The notes under the pieces were generated by a model. It made no database searches. It was not told where the DNA came from and saw nothing but the letters and a program-made list of their open reading frames with translations. Shown in pieces: positions 23,484-31,520 of a stretch of DNA of 64,000 nt. A program made the translations under genes and the position numbers. Source of the stretch: Erythrobacter ramosus (GTDB taxonomy: Bacteria; Pseudomonadota; Alphaproteobacteria; Sphingomonadales; Sphingomonadaceae). The stretch spans positions 201,183 through 265,182 of the forward strand of contig NZ_WTYB01000001.1 in assembly GCF_009828055.1 (NCBI RefSeq). The letters are read 5' to 3'. Position 1 is the first letter of the stretch; each line of letters opens with the position of its first letter.

Positions 23484-25451
23484 TCAGGTGTTGTTGGCGG
23501 TGAGCTTGGCAAAGCCGCGCATCATGCGGTCGATCGGCAGCACGTCGGCGCTGCCGGCATCGTCTCGATTGGTTGTGCCGGGTCCGCCGACAGCGCGGCC
23601 CGCCGGGCGCACCGGACGGACGGCCCCGGCCTTTGGCGTTGGCGCAGGGGCAACGCCCACCTGCAGATCGGCGAGCTGTTCGGCGCTGATCAGATCGGCA
23701 GCCTCGGCGGTCGCCTTGACCTGCTTTTTGTAACCGGCGAGCCGCTTGGCCGCTTCCTTGGCCCCAGCAGCTTCGGCAAAGCCGGTGTCAGCGATCAGCT
23801 CGGCTGCGGTGATGTAACGGCCTTCCAGATCGTAGACGTGGACCTCGGAGTGCAGGTTGTCGGGATCGAACCGCACCGTCACCTTATCCCCGCGCAGCGA
23901 TGACAGCTCGGCATGCCAATAGCGGTTGCCATGCAGCTCGATCTCACCGGTCTGGCGGTTCACCAGCTTCTGGTCGGCGGCGAGCAGCGCCATGCGCAGC
24001 TGCTCGGGCGTGGCTTTGCCGATCGTGCTGGCGGCATAGCTTTCGAAGAACACATCGTCGAAGCTGCGCCCGTTGGCGATCTGGGTGCGGCGCCCGGTGC
24101 GGGCGTTGTGCGCTGCGATTTCCTCATCGACCAGGGCGACGAACCGGTCCCATTCGACCGCGCGGCTGCCATAATTCTCGGGCTTAGCCATCGGGCTGTT
24201 GCCCGTGTAGGCACCTTCGCACGCCGGGTGCTTGGCGATGCTGTCGCACAGATCGCGGAAGGCACGCTCGATCGGCTTGGACTGGCCGCGATAGGGCAGC
24301 GCCCAGTGGATGCGGACGCCGAGACCGGACAGCAGCCCGGTCGGCTCTTCGGGCCTGATCTTGAACCGGAAGCGGCTCTTCGCGCCACCGGTAATCCACT
24401 TCGATGCGAAGGCGCGGCCGTTATCAAGCACGCAATTGGCCGGGATGCCGAAGTTGCGGAACAGATCGGCGAAGGTGAGCCGCGTCTGGATCGCGCTTTC
24501 CTCGCCGCCCAACCGCCACGCCACAACCTTGCGGCTGTAAATGTCTTGAATCGCCACCATGATCGGGCGGATCACCCGGCCATCCGGCGCCTTCACGAAG
24601 ACGTCGAACTTGTGGCCGTCGATGTTCACCCATTCGAGCGCGCGCAGCTCCTCGACGCTGCGGCGCTGGGCCGGGATCGAACGGCGCAAGGCTTCCTCGC
24701 CCTCGCGCTTGAGGGTCAGGACGGAGGCAGGGTATTCCCGCTCCAAGCGCCGCCTGAAGGTGCGCTCAGAGGCCATTGAGAGGCCGCGCTGCTCGGCCAT
24801 GCGCGCGACGCGGCAATAGCAGCTGGTCAGCGTCGGGGCGGAGGCACGCAGATAATCGCTGACAAAGGCGATCCACAGGTCTGGGTGAATCTCGGCCTCG
24901 GCCCCGCCGCCTTGACGGCGCGGGGCAAGCGCGACCAGCCAATCGGCCCGGTTGATCCCTTCGACCATCCGCATCCAGTTCCACAGCGTCGATCGGCCAA
25001 CACCGGAATCATCCGAGGTGGCGGCAACCGCAGCGGTACGGGTTGCCCCAGCTTCGCACAGCAGCTCGATCGCATTGACGATACCGAGGCGGCGCTGCGC
25101 CTCGTCCTTCACCTTGCGGCTCTGCTTGTCGAACCACGCCCAGGCAGACTCTTGTCCGCTCCCAGCCTCGTGCGGCCGGGTACGGATGATGCCGCGGCGG
25201 GCCAGCTCCATCCGCGCCTCACCAGGCAGCAAGCTGGCATGGAACTCGACCCCGCCGCCACGCCCGACGCGCTTGCGCACTAGCAGGCGGTTATTGGGCC
25301 CGAGCCGCGTGGCCCAGCGTTCGGTCTGCGCGCGGCGGTTGATCGAGCGCTTGTCGCCAGGCAGGCCGGGCAGGCCCAGCTCCTCCAGCTCGCTGGCGGT
25401 GAACCACGCGTCGTCTTCCAACGGGATCAGGTGTTGGGCGCACGTCGCCAT
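23484..25451 (-). CDS. DDE transposase A (MuA-like)
   Basis: A 655-residue transposase, close in size to MuA (663). The N-terminal part has the winged-helix DDAWFTASELEELGLPGLPG. The catalytic core shows Asp278 (WVNIDGHKFDVF), Asp343 (NCVLDNGRAFASKW) and Glu395 (RGQSKPIERAFRDL), matching MuA Asp269, Asp336 and Glu392. The C-terminal part has a beta-barrel (KVTVRFDPDNLHSEVHVYDL) and a basic tail that in MuA binds B and ClpX. It makes the strand-transfer complex at phage ends. Confidence 0.97.
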   Translation of the reverse strand: MATCAQHLIPLEDDAWFTASELEELGLPGLPGDKRSINRRAQTERWATRLGPNNRLLVRKRVGRGGGVEFHASLLPGEARMELARRGIIRTRPHEAGSGQESAWAWFDKQSRKVKDEAQRRLGIVNAIELLCEAGATRTAAVAATSDDSGVGRSTLWNWMRMVEGINRADWLVALAPRRQGGGAEAEIHPDLWIAFVSDYLRASAPTLTSCYCRVARMAEQRGLSMASERTFRRRLEREYPASVLTLKREGEEALRRSIPAQRRSVEELRALEWVNIDGHKFDVFVKAPDGRVIRPIMVAIQDIYSRKVVAWRLGGEESAIQTRLTFADLFRNFGIPANCVLDNGRAFASKWITGGAKSRFRFKIRPEEPTGLLSGLGVRIHWALPYRGQSKPIERAFRDLCDSIAKHPACEGAYTGNSPMAKPENYGSRAVEWDRFVALVDEEIAAHNARTGRRTQIANGRSFDDVFFESYAASTIGKATPEQLRMALLAADQKLVNRQTGEIELHGNRYWHAELSSLRGDKVTVRFDPDNLHSEVHVYDLEGRYITAAELIADTGFAEAAGAKEAAKRLAGYKKQVKATAEAADLISAEQLADLQVGVAPAPTPKAGAVRPVRPAGRAVGGPGTTNRDDAGSADVLPIDRMMRGFAKLTANNT

Positions 25452-25906
25452 TAATCGTTACCTTCCCGGATTGTCGGAGCATCGACGCCCAGCGCCCGCA
25501 TTTCGGCCTGCGCCTGGCGGATCATCTGCTGCAGGTGGCCCATGCGCGCGGTCTTCACTTCCTCACCCACCAGCAGCGCGGCGCCGATCTTGCGCATGAT
25601 GGGATCGAGCAGATCCTGCCGATCGGTCACCACCAGCAGGGCAAGCAGGCGCGATGCTGGAACCTTGTGATCGGGGCGCGCAGGGCTGGAATAGGCATCG
25701 AGCATCGCCTTGCTGACGGTGTCGTCGAGCAGGACGCTCATCTCCGCGGCGATCACCTCGCGCGGGCGGCCGTCACTGGCCAGCACCGTGCCGACCAGCG
25801 CGTTGATCTGCCGCTCAAGCCCCGCCAGCTCGGCTACGCCTTTGGCAGGCGCGGGGGCGACGAAGTCGAAGGGCAGCTGGTTCGGGTGTGGCTTAGCCTT
25901 GGGCAT
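25451..25906 (-). CDS. Early-region protein of unknown function
   Basis: A 151-residue, helical protein (MPKAKPHPNQLPFDFVAPAP...) with LAGLERQINALVGTVLASDG, DHKVPASRLLALLVVTDRQD, and IRQAQAEMRALGVDAPTIRE. Its stop overlaps the transposase start (TAATG). I think similar genes precede the transposase in other alphaproteobacterial Mu-like phages, but I cannot name a family. No catalytic motif is visible. Confidence 0.7.
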   Translation of the reverse strand: MPKAKPHPNQLPFDFVAPAPAKGVAELAGLERQINALVGTVLASDGRPREVIAAEMSVLLDDTVSKAMLDAYSSPARPDHKVPASRLLALLVVTDRQDLLDPIMRKIGAALLVGEEVKTARMGHLQQMIRQAQAEMRALGVDAPTIREGND

Positions 25907-26168
25907 GGCCCTCACCTTCGTGGCCCCGGTGATCTCGACCTGGTGCGAGGGTGTTCTCGTGCGTTTCCTTGGGCAAAATGGTGACGACGCGGTTTTCATC
26001 GAGCAGCACACGCTGCCCGCCGCCAAGGCGAACGTAACGCGCGCCGAAGGCGATGGCGGTTCGCACCGCGCGGCAATCAAGCGCCCGTCGGATTTCAACC
26101 AGAGGCACATCGGCCACCCGCTCGCGATACCGCTGGATGGCATGCCCGGTGAGGAACACCTCAGCCAT
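25893..26168 (-). CDS. Small early protein with HAIQRYRERV motif
   Basis: A 91-residue protein (MAEVFLTGHAIQRYRERVAD...). The opening TGHAIQRYRERV and the later VLLDENRVVTILPKE recall small RelE/DUF4258-like folds in which a His-Arg pair lies on the first helix, but catalytic function cannot be claimed. The C-terminal 14 residues overlap the next gene. The start 26168 lies inside the end of the upstream gene. Confidence 0.6.
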   Translation of the reverse strand: MAEVFLTGHAIQRYRERVADVPLVEIRRALDCRAVRTAIAFGARYVRLGGGQRVLLDENRVVTILPKETHENTLAPGRDHRGHEGEGHAQG

Positions 26169-26412
26169 TGGCGCTCTCCCTGAAGGGGAAGTGGACATGG
26201 TCTGGAAATAGAGGGGTAGTACCCGCGCGAGGCTTGGCGCCGTGCCGCGCAAGATAGGCACTGCATTCTTGGTGCCAGACCTTTTTTGCCCAGCCACAAG
26301 TGAAACCATTGCCGCGAAGCGCGCGGCGGCGGTCGGCAACGGTTGCATCAGCGGGCAGGTCAGCGACCAGTTCGGCGATGCGTTGACGGGCAAGGGAGCG
26401 CCAGCGGCTCAT
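26161..26412 (-). CDS. Small early phage protein
   Basis: An 83-residue basic protein (MSRWRSLARQRIAELVADLP...) with TVADRRRALRGNGFTCGWAK, then KVWHQECSAYLARHG. The middle resembles small phage proteins with a W..KVW.E....YL pattern found in early operons. No function known. It overlaps the next gene by 8 nt. Confidence 0.62.
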   Translation of the reverse strand: MSRWRSLARQRIAELVADLPADATVADRRRALRGNGFTCGWAKKVWHQECSAYLARHGAKPRAGTTPLFPDHVHFPFRESANG

Positions 26413-26415
26413 CGC

Positions 26416-26667
26416 TCAGTCCCTCGCCATCCAGCTGGCATCCCAGCGCCGGAAATCGTTCGGTTGCTGATCATCGGGCCGCAAGCTCAGCGGAGGTAGG
26501 TCAGACCGCAGCCCTCGGCGTGCCATCTTCGCGCGGTGCTCTTCGCGCGCCTCGACCACCTTCATCCGCGCCTCGGCCTCGATCGGAGTGACGCCGAGCT
26601 CCAGCGCCAGCTCCATGACCTTGCGGTGGTGGCGGTAATAATCGGCCTTGCTGGCAAAACGCGGCAT
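26416..26667 (-). CDS. Small early phage protein, helical
   Basis: An 83-residue protein (MPRFASKADYYRHHRKVMEL...) with a long charged helix (EAEARMKVVEAREEHRAKMA) and an acidic, proline-containing C-terminus. Its start overlaps the stop of the preceding HTH gene and it ends 3 nt before the next start. No family recognised. Confidence 0.58.
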   Translation of the reverse strand: MPRFASKADYYRHHRKVMELALELGVTPIEAEARMKVVEAREEHRAKMARRGLRSDLPPLSLRPDDQQPNDFRRWDASWMARD

Positions 26668-26888
26668 CAGCGGTGTCCTCCTGCTTTGCGCAACAGGTCG
26701 CCGAACCGCTTGCTCTGGCTGCGCAGCTTGGTTTCGAGCTTTCGCTCCTGCTTGATGTTGACCGAGAAGCGGTCGCGGATGTTGAGAACGGTCTTGGCCT
26801 TGATCCCCAGCCTGCAGGCGATCTGCGCGGGCGGAAGCCCGGTCTCGGAGAGCTTCAGTACGGCTGCCTCAATCGGATAAATCGCCAT
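26667..26888 (-). CDS. Small HTH protein
   Basis: A 73-residue protein with a resolvase/sigma-like helix-turn-helix (LSETGLPPAQIACRLGIKAK then TVLNIRDRFS) followed by a basic helix. It probably binds DNA. It overlaps the stop of the LexA-like gene before it by one base. Regulator of the early region is a reasonable guess. Confidence 0.65.
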   Translation of the reverse strand: MAIYPIEAAVLKLSETGLPPAQIACRLGIKAKTVLNIRDRFSVNIKQERKLETKLRSQSKRFGDLLRKAGGHR

Positions 26889-27172
26889 CAGGCCTGCCCT
26901 CCGATGCGGACGAAGTAGAGCGGCTCGCCATCCGGCGCGCGCGGGATGGCGAGCGGTTCAAGCACCTCGATCTTGCGGGTGAGGAACGGCATCCGTCGGA
27001 TCGCGCCGCGCTTCTCCAGCGAGCGGACTGTGAAGCCGGCATCGAACCCGGGCCGAGCGTGGACGACATTGGCAGCGCTGATTTCGCGCAGCGTCGGGCC
27101 GATGCCGAGGCTCTCCTGAAAGCCAATAATATAGCGCAGGACATCCTGCTGGCGCTGGGTGAGAGGCTTCAT
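26888..27172 (-). CDS. LexA-type winged-helix protein, paralogue 2
   Basis: A 94-residue protein (MKPLTQRQQDVLRYIIGFQE...) that matches the LexA N-terminal DNA-binding domain (LTxRQxxVLxxI...GxxPTLREIS), but without the peptidase domain. Its C-terminus IPRAPDGEPLYFVRIGGQA is nearly the same as that of the next gene upstream, so the two are tandem paralogues. It may compete with or mimic host LexA; that is inference. Confidence 0.75.
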   Translation of the reverse strand: MKPLTQRQQDVLRYIIGFQESLGIGPTLREISAANVVHARPGFDAGFTVRSLEKRGAIRRMPFLTRKIEVLEPLAIPRAPDGEPLYFVRIGGQA

Positions 27173-27453
27173 TCTGCCCGCCCTCCGATGCGCACCAAGT
27201 GGAGCGGCTCGCCATCCGGCGCGCGGGGGATTGCGACCGGCTTGAGCACCTGGAGCTTGCGGCGGCGCGAATGTGGGGCGCGGCGGACCTTGCCTTCGAT
27301 GATGAGTGCGCGGATCAGGTAATCCGCCAGCCCTTCATCGCCGTCGAACGCGGCATCCGCGACCTCGTCATTGCTCGGCCCGCGTCCGTGCTTCAGTTCG
27401 AAGCCGGTAATGAAGCGCAGAGCGTCAGCTTTTTGATCGGCGAGGCTGGTCAT
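27169..27453 (-). CDS. LexA-type winged-helix protein, paralogue 1
   Basis: A 94-residue protein (MTSLADQKADALRFITGFEL...) of the same length as its neighbour at 26888-27172. The first helix pair has diverged (KHGRGPSNDEVADAAFDGDE), while the end VAIPRAPDGEPLHLVRIGG is almost identical. It overlaps both neighbours by ATGA. The start at 27453 is chosen from that overlap; a longer reading to 27612 has no support. Confidence 0.7.
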   Translation of the reverse strand: MTSLADQKADALRFITGFELKHGRGPSNDEVADAAFDGDEGLADYLIRALIIEGKVRRAPHSRRRKLQVLKPVAIPRAPDGEPLHLVRIGGRAE

Positions 27454-27596
27454 CGCGTCAGCCCCCGGTTTCGCTGGCGCGATTGCTCGGCAAGGATGGC
27501 AGCGCGCTGCTGGATGCGGCGGATCGCCGGAAACCGGTCGAGGCCAGTTTCCTTCATCTCGCGCTCGATCGCCTCTTCGCCGGGAATGCGGGACAT
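27450..27596 (-). CDS. 48-residue early phage protein
   Basis: A short frame from ATG 27596 to TGA 27450, coupled on both sides (TGATG with the methyltransferase stop, ATGA with the next gene). The product begins MSRIPGEEAIEREMKETGLD and continues RFPAIRRIQQRAAILAEQSR, one amphipathic, charged helix. No function known. Confidence 0.62.
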   Translation of the reverse strand: MSRIPGEEAIEREMKETGLDRFPAIRRIQQRAAILAEQSRQRNRGLTR

Positions 27597-28279
27597 CAGA
27601 GCACCTCCTCAAGCGACAGGATTTCGGAATTGCGGTGGAGCGGCGGCAGCCAGATGGTGCGCGTGTGCCCCGGCGCGGTCGGCCGCTTCACGTCCCACAC
27701 GATCCAGCAGTAATCGGTCATCCCGCCGCTGAAGGCGCGCTTGCCCATCGCCGCGATCAGGTCACCGGGCGGCATCGAGGGCCGCTGGCACAGGTGCAGC
27801 ACCGCCTGCGGTGGATGATCGTTGAACAACTGGTACCGCGCCTGACTCGCAAGCCACTTGCTCGGCATCAGGATGCAGACGCGGCGCGAGGAAAGCGTCA
27901 GCGCATGCCGCGCAAACGCCTCTGCGATGCCCTTCACATAGCTGTAAGGCGGGTTGCAGATGATGCTGCAAGGCGCGGGCGCGGCGCACATTTCGAGGAA
28001 GTTGCGCGGCTCGAAAAGCATCGGCGCGCCCGAGCCGAAGTTTGCATAGGCGACGTTCTCGACGAGGTCCGAACCGTATGTGACGAAACCGCGATCGTGG
28101 GCTGCGAGCAGGGTGTTGCCCATCCCGCAGCAGGGATCCCAAACTGCCAGCCCCTCAGCCTCTTCGATGAAGAAGTTGTCGAGCGCGAGCGCCAGCTGAT
28201 CGGCGCACCAGAACTCGTCGACATACCAGTCGAGCGGATGGCGCTTGGAGTGCCGACCGGAGGAGATTTCACCCCTCAT
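27596..28279 (-). CDS. Adenine-specific DNA methyltransferase-like protein
   Basis: A 227-residue protein. Motif I is in LAVWDPCCGMGNTLLAAHDR near residue 46, and the catalytic motif IV is CNPPYSYVKGIAEAFARHAL near residue 109. YGSDLVENVAY is the acidic residue that holds AdoMet. It has no separate target-recognition domain, so it may be a small Dam-like or orphan enzyme that shields phage DNA, or a relative acting on another substrate. It overlaps the next upstream gene by ATGA. Confidence 0.82.
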   Translation of the reverse strand: MRGEISSGRHSKRHPLDWYVDEFWCADQLALALDNFFIEEAEGLAVWDPCCGMGNTLLAAHDRGFVTYGSDLVENVAYANFGSGAPMLFEPRNFLEMCAAPAPCSIICNPPYSYVKGIAEAFARHALTLSSRRVCILMPSKWLASQARYQLFNDHPPQAVLHLCQRPSMPPGDLIAAMGKRAFSGGMTDYCWIVWDVKRPTAPGHTRTIWLPPLHRNSEILSLEEVL

Positions 28280-28518
28280 TGGCCGCTCTCCGGGTCTTTC
28301 TTGGGCGCGACGCCAATTACATTGACGTAGTTGCGCTCAGCCTCACTGATCGCGGACACATCAAAGGACACACGGAAGCCGGGCGGGTGATCACCTTCGC
28401 CGATGATTGCCTTAAGCAGCTGCGCTTTTTGATCCCATCGGAGCGAACGATAGAGCCAACCGAACAGCTCGGGCTCTGCATCCAACGCCTCGCGAACCTC
28501 GGTGATAAAATCACGCAT
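28276..28518 (-). CDS. Small early phage protein
   Basis: An 80-residue protein (MRDFITEVREALDAEPELFG...) with WLYRSLRWDQKAQLLKAIIG and a strand-rich C-terminus (GFRVSFDVSAISEAERNYVN). It overlaps the end of the ParB-like gene by 8 nt. I do not recognise it. Confidence 0.6.
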   Translation of the reverse strand: MRDFITEVREALDAEPELFGWLYRSLRWDQKAQLLKAIIGEGDHPPGFRVSFDVSAISEAERNYVNVIGVAPKKDPESGQ

Positions 28519-29488
28519 CGCCGAGCTCCTCGTTGAGAAGGTCGCGCATCATCCGCTTAACGCCCGGCGTGCCGAGTGCGCGCATGATTTCCGGCAGATG
28601 TTGCTTAAGCTGGGGAGGCGGAAGTCGCTTCAGGTTGCCGACCACGGCATTGACATACTTCTGATGCGCCACCGTTGTGGCTGAAGACCCGGCCCTTGCC
28701 GCTCCAACAACGATCTTCGCGTCCTCGACCCCGATTTCAGGATCGGCCAGCAGCGCTTCGATCACCTTGCGACGGATACGTTCGTCTCCGAGCCGGGTGA
28801 GTACCATCAGCTGGCTTGCATTTCCGCCAACTACGGGGTGCTTTTCGAGATTCTCTGCCAGATCGGGGAACGGCTCGACGACAAGACGATAAATCGCGAG
28901 GCACTTGCGGATCTGCCGCTTCCCGAGATCCAGCGCTTCAGAGACACTTTCCTGCCAGCTGTATGCTGCGGCCATTTTGGCCGCAGCATCATCACTCTCT
29001 TCTTCGAGCGCTTTCTCCGAAGTGGTCTCCCGGTCTTTGACACGCTGCCACCTGGCCTTTGCGCCAAGCTGCTGGTCTGACAATTCGCCGTGATCGCGCG
29101 CGATCCGCTCCTGTGCAGCACGGCACAGCTCGAACACGAACTTGGCATGCTCGATGGGCAGCAATGGCCGCCGGTGGATGTTCTCCGAGGCCTCAAGCTC
29201 GCGGAGAATTTCGGGCTTGCCGGAAACGACAACTCCGTAAACCGGAAGGCCTTCCAGCCTCGCACCCTCTGTCCTGTGCAGGCCGACCAGCAGCCGCCAC
29301 TTGAAGTCCGGATTCTTCGACGCCGTAACTTTGATAAGGTCTCGCTGACCGTCCTTATACAGCAGGCGACCGACCGCGACGGCTTTGTCCGGATGATAGA
29401 ACCCGATCCGGCCAGACGTATCGATATCGGCGGGATCGAAGGCGATCACCTCTGCGCTGTCGAGGAGCGACTTCGCAGGAGCGTTCAT
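28511..29488 (-). CDS. ParB-like nuclease-domain protein
   Basis: A 325-residue protein. The ParB/Srx-like part covers residues 15-120: VGRLLYKDGQRDLIKVTASK, then WRLLVGLHRTEGARLEG, which is the GxHR box (here GLHRTEGA), then LRELEASENIHRR, the ENI box. The centre has a HTH-like stretch (SWQESVSEALDLGKRQIRKC), and the end is helical (LPEIMRALGTPGVKRMMRDL). Early phage ParB-like proteins may act on DNA or as CTP-binding clamps. The start overlaps the preceding gene (ATGA). Confidence 0.82.
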   Translation of the reverse strand: MNAPAKSLLDSAEVIAFDPADIDTSGRIGFYHPDKAVAVGRLLYKDGQRDLIKVTASKNPDFKWRLLVGLHRTEGARLEGLPVYGVVVSGKPEILRELEASENIHRRPLLPIEHAKFVFELCRAAQERIARDHGELSDQQLGAKARWQRVKDRETTSEKALEEESDDAAAKMAAAYSWQESVSEALDLGKRQIRKCLAIYRLVVEPFPDLAENLEKHPVVGGNASQLMVLTRLGDERIRRKVIEALLADPEIGVEDAKIVVGAARAGSSATTVAHQKYVNAVVGNLKRLPPPQLKQHLPEIMRALGTPGVKRMMRDLLNEELGDA

Positions 29489-29886
29489 TTCGCACCCCCA
29501 CATAGACGGTGCGGGGCCTGTTCGAGCCGGGTAGCCTCCTCATCACTCGCACAGGAGAAGAGCCCATGCCGAATGCCGACCTCAATCCGATCGAGCAGCT
29601 GCGCGACCAGCTTTACGCCCTCCAGCAGCTCGTCCTTGCGCATTGCGTGGCGTTCGCTGCTGCTGATCGCATCGCCGTTGATGGCGCGCTGCAGATCGCG
29701 GGCGGTCAGGCCGATGCCTTGCTCCGTCAGGGGCGCACCATCGCTGCGCAGCGGCTCGCGATGCTCATTCATGAGGTCGAACAGTGCCTCGATTGATACC
29801 CGCGCTTCGCCAACCGCGCTCTTCAGCGCGATCCGGCGGATCAGCGGGCGAATTACGCCGCGGTCGGCAAACCCGGTGTCGTTCAT
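29485..29886 (-). CDS. Early phage protein of unknown function
   Basis: A 133-residue helical protein (MNDTGFADRGVIRPLIRRIA...) with SIEALFDLMNEHREPLRSDG, LTARDLQRAINGDAISSSER and KLVAQLLDRIEVGIRHGLF. The start is set by ATGA overlap with the Ner-like stop. A longer reading to 30135 lies out of frame over Ner and is rejected. No family recognised. Confidence 0.62.
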   Translation of the reverse strand: MNDTGFADRGVIRPLIRRIALKSAVGEARVSIEALFDLMNEHREPLRSDGAPLTEQGIGLTARDLQRAINGDAISSSERHAMRKDELLEGVKLVAQLLDRIEVGIRHGLFSCASDEEATRLEQAPHRLCGGAK

Positions 29887-30131
29887 GCCGCTACCGCCTT
29901 CCCGCCCTTGCGGAGGCGCTTGGCATCCTCGGCATCGATCGCTTCGAGCACCCTGTAGAGCGCACCAATCGAATGCAGGTTCGCGCCCGGCGGATTGGGG
30001 TTCCGTTCCGTTTTCTTCCATTTGTGGAAGGTGTCCGGGGAGATGCCGGCACGGCGGCAGAGCTCGGCGATAGAAATCCGGGAGGCTTTCGCCCGCACCT
30101 CGATTTCCCTGACGACGGTTTGCTGTTCCAT
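29883..30131 (-). CDS. Ner-like HTH regulator of the early operon
   Basis: An 82-residue protein with a clear helix-turn-helix, SRISIAELCRRAGISPDTFH followed by KWKKTERNPNPP. It is the first gene of the leftward early operon and faces the repressor gene across an 86-bp operator region, the place of Ner in Mu. Ner turns down both early and repressor transcription. The HTH resembles Cro/C1-type rather than classical Ner, so the label reflects position. Confidence 0.78.
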   Translation of the reverse strand: MEQQTVVREIEVRAKASRISIAELCRRAGISPDTFHKWKKTERNPNPPGANLHSIGALYRVLEAIDAEDAKRLRKGGKAVAA

Positions 30132-30217
30132 ACACAGCGAGGTAGCGTAATTATTTACGCATCACAACGACTATTTTTCCGCGTTCATTTACGCTCTGCG
30201 CTTGGTAGCTCTGCATC
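30132..30217. promoter_or_regulatory. Divergent early/repressor operator region
   Basis: The 86 bp between the two start codons hold the perfect inverted repeat GCGTAA-TTAT-TTACGC (30145-30160) and a related site GCGT-TCATTT-ACGC (30181-30194). Both contain ATTTACGC. This AT-richer stretch must hold both promoters; the sites are likely targets of the repressor or the Ner-like protein. I could not place -35 and -10 boxes with confidence. Confidence 0.75.
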
Positions 30218-30865
30218 ATGTCGGGTCTAGAGGAAGACATGGTGCTAATCCGCGCACTCGTGGATTACGCGGGGGTGTCTTCGGCGCAGGTGGCGCAGAA
30301 GGCGAAGGTGAACCCCCGAACCATACAGCGCATGAAGAACGGCAATGCCGAGGCTCGCCTCAGCCAAGTCACCTTGGAAAAGCTCCATGAAGCCTTCCCC
30401 AAATTCCCGGGGTGGACCCGGGCCGGCGCTGCAGCGCTCGCCAGCTTCGACGAGCCCGACCTAGTCCCGGTCCGTGAGATCGACCTAAGCTACGGCATGG
30501 GGGCGACTTATCTGGATGTGCCTGTAACCGAAGAAGTCCACCACTTCCCTCGTGCCTGGCTACGCCGGTATACCCGGTCGGCGCCGGACAAACTCTTCTT
30601 CGCCCAGGGCATCGGCGACAGCATGGAGCCCACTCTTCACGATAGCGATTTGCTGCTGATCGACACAGCGCAGCGCCAGCTCACCAGTGCTGACCGCATC
30701 TGGGTGCTCACCTATGCCGAATGCGGCATGATCAAGCGCCTTCGGCCTGTTCCTGGTGGTGGCGTAGAGGTATGGTCTGACAAGAAGGAGGTCTCCCCCT
30801 TCACCGCATATGACGGCGAGATCGAAATCATCGGCCGCGTCGTCGCAGTCCAGAGGAAGCTATGA
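30218..30865 (+). CDS. Prophage repressor, HTH plus S24 peptidase-like domain
   Basis: A 215-residue protein: a Cro/C1-type HTH at residues 10-45 (AGVSSAQVAQKAKVNPRTIQ) and a LexA/CI-like S24 domain at 95-215. Ser135 (GIGDSMEPTL) and Lys173 (CGMIKRLRP) are the catalytic dyad, so the domain looks intact and could self-cleave after DNA damage. No clear Ala-Gly or Cys-Gly cut site is seen at the usual distance. It plays the role of c, though Mu c itself lacks this domain. Confidence 0.9.
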   Translation: MSGLEEDMVLIRALVDYAGVSSAQVAQKAKVNPRTIQRMKNGNAEARLSQVTLEKLHEAFPKFPGWTRAGAAALASFDEPDLVPVREIDLSYGMGATYLDVPVTEEVHHFPRAWLRRYTRSAPDKLFFAQGIGDSMEPTLHDSDLLLIDTAQRQLTSADRIWVLTYAECGMIKRLRPVPGGGVEVWSDKKEVSPFTAYDGEIEIIGRVVAVQRKL

Positions 30866-31299
30866 AGCGCTATCAAGCCCTGTTCCTTGGCATCGCAGCA
30901 TTAGCTGCGCCGGCAAATGCCGCGTCCGAACAGTTCAACCTCCTGTGCACTGGGACAATGACTGAGACTTCCACTTTCAGTCCCGACAAGGCTTCACAGT
31001 ACCAGAAGGAATTTCGCATCGATCTTGCTAGTGGCCGATGGTGCGAAGGTGAATGCAAGCGCCCTTCGAACTTCGCAACGGTTGAAGCTGACAGGCTCGT
31101 TTTCATCGATCATGAGGACGAGACTAAAACCTTGGACAGCAGATCGCTTGAGATGGTTGATCGCACCACGGGGAAACACAGCTCCTACGTGATGGTAATC
31201 GCTTACGGACGTCAGAAGTTGACTTCATCTTCGGTTTCAGAGGGTGATTGCGAGATACGCCCCTTTAGTGGTTTCCCTGAGGTGGTCACGAAATTCTAA
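30862..31299 (+). CDS. Exported protein encoded behind the repressor (candidate moron)
   Basis: A 145-residue protein with a signal peptide (MKRYQALFLGIAALAAPANA, cut near Ala20-Ala21) and a mature part with four Cys (LLCTGTM, RWCEGECKRP, and SEGDCEIRP). Its ATG overlaps the repressor stop (ATGA), so it is made in the lysogen. Lysogen-expressed secreted proteins often change the host surface or exclude other phages; here that is inference. Base composition is lower in GC than the phage core. Confidence 0.72.
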   Translation: MKRYQALFLGIAALAAPANAASEQFNLLCTGTMTETSTFSPDKASQYQKEFRIDLASGRWCEGECKRPSNFATVEADRLVFIDHEDETKTLDSRSLEMVDRTTGKHSSYVMVIAYGRQKLTSSSVSEGDCEIRPFSGFPEVVTKF

Positions 31300-31346
31300 G
31301 GAGCGCGGCAATCGCCGAATGACAGATGGGAAGGAAAGCCTGCACC

Positions 31347-31520
31347 ATGGACGAGCAGATAATCCGCGCCGCTGCCATCGAACTGCGAGCTGTGATCGAC
31401 CGTCAACTGCAAGCCTTGGACCAGCAGACCATCCACCTCACCCGGGATGAAGCGCTGCTCGCTCTCGGTCTGGTCGATGCGGCCGTCGAGCTGCTCGACC
31501 AGGCCGCAGATCAGGCCTAA
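31347..31520 (+). CDS. Small helical protein near the prophage end
   Basis: A 57-residue product (MDEQIIRAAAIELRAVIDRQ...), entirely helical, with TRDEALLALGLVDAAVELLD. The ATG at 31347 has AAGGAAAG 9 nt before; a start at 31326 is also possible. It follows the exported-protein gene in the same direction. Function unknown. Confidence 0.5.
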   Translation: MDEQIIRAAAIELRAVIDRQLQALDQQTIHLTRDEALLALGLVDAAVELLDQAADQA

